Source of the DNA: Prevotellaceae bacterium UBA4361
GTDB taxonomy: Bacteria; Bacteroidota; Bacteroidia; Bacteroidales; Bacteroidaceae
Direction of reading: 5' to 3'
Length of the DNA stretch: 23,942 nt
Assembly (NCBI GenBank): GCA_002393575.1
Contig: DGSN01000001.1
Coordinates: forward strand, 70,970-94,911
Made by a program: the position numbers and the translations under genes
Part shown: positions 21,404 to 23,942 of the stretch, in pieces
How positions within the stretch are numbered: the first letter of the stretch is position 1
How the letters are laid out: each line of letters opens with the position of its first letter
The notes under the pieces: model-generated
What the model saw: only the letters and a program-made list of their open reading frames with translations
The model's database searches: none
What the model was told of the DNA's origin: nothing

Positions 21404-22606
21404 ATGCCCAAAATATCCATACGAGGAACAGAGATGCCCAGTTCACCCATTCGGAAACTGGCTCCTTTGGCCGAAGACGCCAAAAAGCGAGGCATCAAAG
21501 TCTATCACCTCAACATCGGACAGCCCGACCTGCCCACGCCTCAAGTGGCACTCGATGCCATCAAGAACATCGACCGCAAGATTTTGGAATACAGCCCTTC
21601 GCAGGGCTACCGCAGTTACCGCGAAAAACTGGTGGGCTACTATGCCAAGTATGACATTCACTTGACAGCCGACGACATCATCATCACCAGCGGAGGTTCC
21701 GAAGCGGTTCTTTTCTCTTTTTTGGCATGCCTCAATCCCGGCGACGAAATCATTGTGCCGGAACCTGCCTATGCCAACTATATGGCCTTTGCCATCTCCG
21801 CAGGAGCCGTCATACGCACCATTGCCACCACCATCGACGAAGGCTTTGCCCTGCCCAAGGTGGAGAAATTTGAGGAACTCATCAACGAGCGCACTCGTGC
21901 CATCCTGATTTGCAACCCCAACAACCCGACGGGCTATCTCTACACTCGGCGCGAGATGAACCAGATTCGCGACCTCGTGAAAAAATACGACCTCTACCTC
22001 TTTTCCGATGAGGTCTATCGTGAGTTCATCTACACTGGCTCCCCCTACATCTCTGCCTGCCACCTGCAGGGCATTGAGCAGAACGTGGTGCTGATTGACT
22101 CGGTGTCGAAACGCTACAGCGAGTGTGGCATCCGCATCGGAGCACTCATCACCAAAAATGAGGAGATACGCAAGGCCGTGATGAAATTCTGCCAGGCGCG
22201 TCTCTCTCCACCACTGATTGGCCAGATTGCTGCCGAGGCAAGTCTTGATGCCCCCGAAGACTATTCGCGCGACATCTACGACGAATATGTGGAACGACGC
22301 AAGTGTCTCATCGACGGCCTCAACCGCATCCCAGGAGTCTATTCACCCATTCCCATGGGGGCTTTCTACACCGTGGCACGTCTGCCTGTCGATGACTGCG
22401 AAAAATTCTGTGCATGGTGTCTCTCCGACTTCAATTATGAAGGCGAAACTGTCATGATGGCCCCTGCAGCAGGCTTCTACACCACACCCGGAGCGGGCAA
22501 GAACGAGGTGCGCATAGCCTACGTGCTGAAGAAGGAAGACCTCACTCGCGCTCTTTTCGTGCTGCGCAAGGCATTGGAGGCTTATCCCGGACGAGTGAAG
22601 GAGTAA
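21404..22606 (+). CDS. PLP-dependent class I/II aminotransferase
   Basis: The 400-residue enzyme belongs to the aspartate-aminotransferase fold type I, moving amino groups between amino acids and 2-oxo acids. It has HLNIGQPDLPTP near the N-terminus, the cofactor phosphate-binding region TSGGSEAV, NPNNPTG at 171-177, Asp202 in FSDEVYREF for the pyridine nitrogen, and the Schiff-base lysine Lys236 in IDSVSKRYSECGIRIG. No signal peptide is seen. The residues do not identify the substrate; aspartate- or alanine-type activity is the default guess. One base separates its stop from the permease start, so the two genes form an operon. Confidence 0.9.
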   Translation: MPKISIRGTEMPSSPIRKLAPLAEDAKKRGIKVYHLNIGQPDLPTPQVALDAIKNIDRKILEYSPSQGYRSYREKLVGYYAKYDIHLTADDIIITSGGSEAVLFSFLACLNPGDEIIVPEPAYANYMAFAISAGAVIRTIATTIDEGFALPKVEKFEELINERTRAILICNPNNPTGYLYTRREMNQIRDLVKKYDLYLFSDEVYREFIYTGSPYISACHLQGIEQNVVLIDSVSKRYSECGIRIGALITKNEEIRKAVMKFCQARLSPPLIGQIAAEASLDAPEDYSRDIYDEYVERRKCLIDGLNRIPGVYSPIPMGAFYTVARLPVDDCEKFCAWCLSDFNYEGETVMMAPAAGFYTTPGAGKNEVRIAYVLKKEDLTRALFVLRKALEAYPGRVKE

Positions 22607-22607
22607 C

Positions 22608-23855
22608 ATGTCTTTCGAACTTTTCATAGCGCGGCGCATCTATGCCGACAAGACCGAGGACGGAGAACGCTTCTCTCGCCCCGCCATCCGCATCGCCATG
22701 CTCGGTGTGGCCATCGGTGTGGCTGTCATGCTCATCAGTCTGGCGGTGGTGCTGGGGTTTAAGCACGAGGTGAGCGAGAAAGTCATCGGTTTCGGTGGCC
22801 ACATCCAGGTGCTGAGCCTCACCCAAAACCAAAACTACGAGATGATGCCTGTGCTCACCAACGACACCCTCGTCCGCAAGGTGAAACAAGTGCAGGGCAT
22901 CGACCACATCCAACGCTTTGCCACCAAGATAGGCATTCTGAAGACTGAAGAAAACTTTCGCGGACTGACTTTCAAAGGTGTGGGCGAAGACTATGACCTT
23001 TCTTTCTTCCGAAAGTCGCTGGTGGAGGGGGATATGCCCCACTTCTCCAGTCGGAAAGCAACAAACGAGATGCTCCTGTCGAAGAAAGTGGCAGGAGACC
23101 TCGGTGTGAAAGTGGGCGACCGTGTCTTTGCCTATTTCATGGGCGACGAAGCCATGCGCGCCCGACGCTTCAAGGTGACGGGCATTTTCGCCACCAACAT
23201 GAATGACTACGACCGCAACTACGTCATCACCGACATCTACACCGTGCGCAAACTCAACGGATGGGATGCCGAGATGTCATCAGGGCTGGAAGTCACCGTC
23301 AGCGACTTTGACCGTGTGGAATCCATCACCCAACAGTTGCAGTTCCTCCATCAAGGTGCCGACCGCTACGGAGTCACCTATGGCGTGTTCAGCATCAAAG
23401 ACTTGGCTGCCCACACCTTCTCTTGGCTTGCTGTCCTCGACATGAACGTAGTCATGATTCTCATTCTCATGATACTCGTCAGCACTTTCACCGTCGTCAG
23501 CGGATTGCTCATCATCATGCTCGAACGCATCAACATGATTGGCACTCTCAAGGTGCTTGGAGCCACCAACGCAGCGGTGCGGCGCGTCTTCATCCACTTC
23601 AGTGTCATGCTCGTAGGCCGTGGACTTCTCTGGGGCAACCTCATCGGGCTGCTCCTCTGCTGGCTCCAGCAGCACTACCATCTTCTCGCCCTCGATGCCT
23701 CGGTCTATTACATCGACTCTGTGCCTGTCCAGTTCAACTGGCCCCTTATCCTCGCCGTCAACGCCATCACTCTCCTCATCTCCACCCTTGTCATCTGGGG
23801 CAGTTCCCACCTCATCAGCATCGGAAAACCCTCCGACACCCTCCGATACGAATAG
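22608..23855 (+). CDS. LolC/LolE-type ABC transporter permease
   Basis: The 415-residue protein has the four-helix MacB/FtsX layout: TM1 at about 26-50, a large periplasmic domain (about 52-275), then TM2 (278-304), TM3 (326-352) and TM4 (378-399). The segment RINMIGTLKVLGATNAAVRRVF between TM2 and TM3 is the coupling region typical of LolC/E, which extract lipoproteins from the inner membrane. The N-terminal FIARRIYADK resembles the LolC/E start. No LolD-type ATPase is present; in Bacteroidota the ATPase is often encoded elsewhere. MacB-like export of another substrate is the main alternative. Confidence 0.88.
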   Translation: MSFELFIARRIYADKTEDGERFSRPAIRIAMLGVAIGVAVMLISLAVVLGFKHEVSEKVIGFGGHIQVLSLTQNQNYEMMPVLTNDTLVRKVKQVQGIDHIQRFATKIGILKTEENFRGLTFKGVGEDYDLSFFRKSLVEGDMPHFSSRKATNEMLLSKKVAGDLGVKVGDRVFAYFMGDEAMRARRFKVTGIFATNMNDYDRNYVITDIYTVRKLNGWDAEMSSGLEVTVSDFDRVESITQQLQFLHQGADRYGVTYGVFSIKDLAAHTFSWLAVLDMNVVMILILMILVSTFTVVSGLLIIMLERINMIGTLKVLGATNAAVRRVFIHFSVMLVGRGLLWGNLIGLLLCWLQQHYHLLALDASVYYIDSVPVQFNWPLILAVNAITLLISTLVIWGSSHLISIGKPSDTLRYE

Positions 23856-23856
23856 C

Positions 23857-23876
23857 ACCGTTTCGTTCGGTTTTTT
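23857..23876 (+). terminator. Weak terminator-like hairpin after the permease gene
   Basis: ACCG (23857-23860) and CGGT (23868-23871) form a four-pair stem with a seven-base loop, running into a T run (23871-23876) directly after the permease stop. The stem is short, so support rests on position and the T run. Confidence 0.4.
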
Positions 23877-23878
23877 AA

Positions 23879-23899
23879 CGTGAGTTCGATATAAGAATT
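23879..23899 (+). repeat. Dispersed intergenic motif, copy 3
   Basis: CGTGAGTTCGATATAAGA followed by ATT. The first 18 bases differ at one position from the copy at 4-24. It follows the permease terminator and is itself followed by the small hairpin CGCC-TTC-GGCG (23901-23911). Confidence 0.65.
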
Positions 23900-23942
23900 A
23901 CGCCTTCGGCGGCTTTAGAAAAATAAGAAAAAACAAAAGAAA

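Overview
The window looks like chromosomal DNA of a Bacteroidota bacterium, most likely Prevotella or a close relative. Four things support this. Several promoters match the Bacteroidetes form (TTTG, about 20 bp, then TAnnTTTG), the best being TTTG-N20-TATATTTG at 6812-6843. Start codons generally lack purine-rich Shine-Dalgarno sites. The primary sigma factor is the short type of about 290 residues. The protein families (DUF4421, exported C11 peptidase, THI5-like signalling proteins, N-carbamoylputrescine amidase) are familiar from Bacteroidales. No rRNA, tRNA, insertion sequence, phage gene or CRISPR array was recognised. The genus is a judgement from protein style, not from a search.

Layout. 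1-244: downstream flank of galE with a terminator and two dispersed-repeat copies. 245-3681 (minus): galE, then a Gfo/Idh/MocA oxidoreductase coupled by an ATGA overlap to a DUF4421 outer-membrane-type protein. 3682-4257: gene-poor spacer with a clear minus-strand promoter, a 23-bp tandem/palindromic repeat and another dispersed repeat. 4258-7735 (plus): a 44-codon remnant of a MNT-type nucleotidyltransferase, rlmD and a RluA-type pseudouridine synthase (ATGA overlap), then the primary sigma factor with its own promoter. 7776-11297 (plus): small exported protein, clostripain-like lipoprotein protease, HPr-kinase-like ATPase, S24/S26 peptidase and PqqD-type peptide chaperone, closely packed. 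11328-15596 (plus): ung, secreted SGNH hydrolase with a lysine-rich tail, exported phospholipase D-like protein and exported GHL10 glycosidase. 15586-16461 (minus): N-carbamoylputrescine amidase, overlapping the GHL10 gene tail to tail. 16462-16819: spacer with a perfect 23-bp-arm hairpin. 16820-21259 (plus): THI5-like binding protein and two paralogous Cache-HAMP sensors, the first without phospho-acceptor His and ATPase domain, the second a complete histidine kinase. 21260-23855 (plus): hairpin/promoter region, class I/II aminotransferase and a LolC/E-type permease. 23856-23942: weak terminator and a third copy of a dispersed motif.

Two gene sets deserve most attention. (1) Kinase-like ATPase + Ser/His S26-type peptidase + PqqD chaperone, probably with the C11 protease and small exported protein, looks like a compact peptide or protein maturation and export system without radical SAM enzyme, cyclase or recognisable precursor. 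(2) The binding protein + pseudo-kinase + kinase operon looks like a split ligand-sensing system: the binding protein has no ABC transporter and resembles the THI5/NMT1 domains that elsewhere are fused to signalling proteins. Both functional readings are inferences from domains and gene order.
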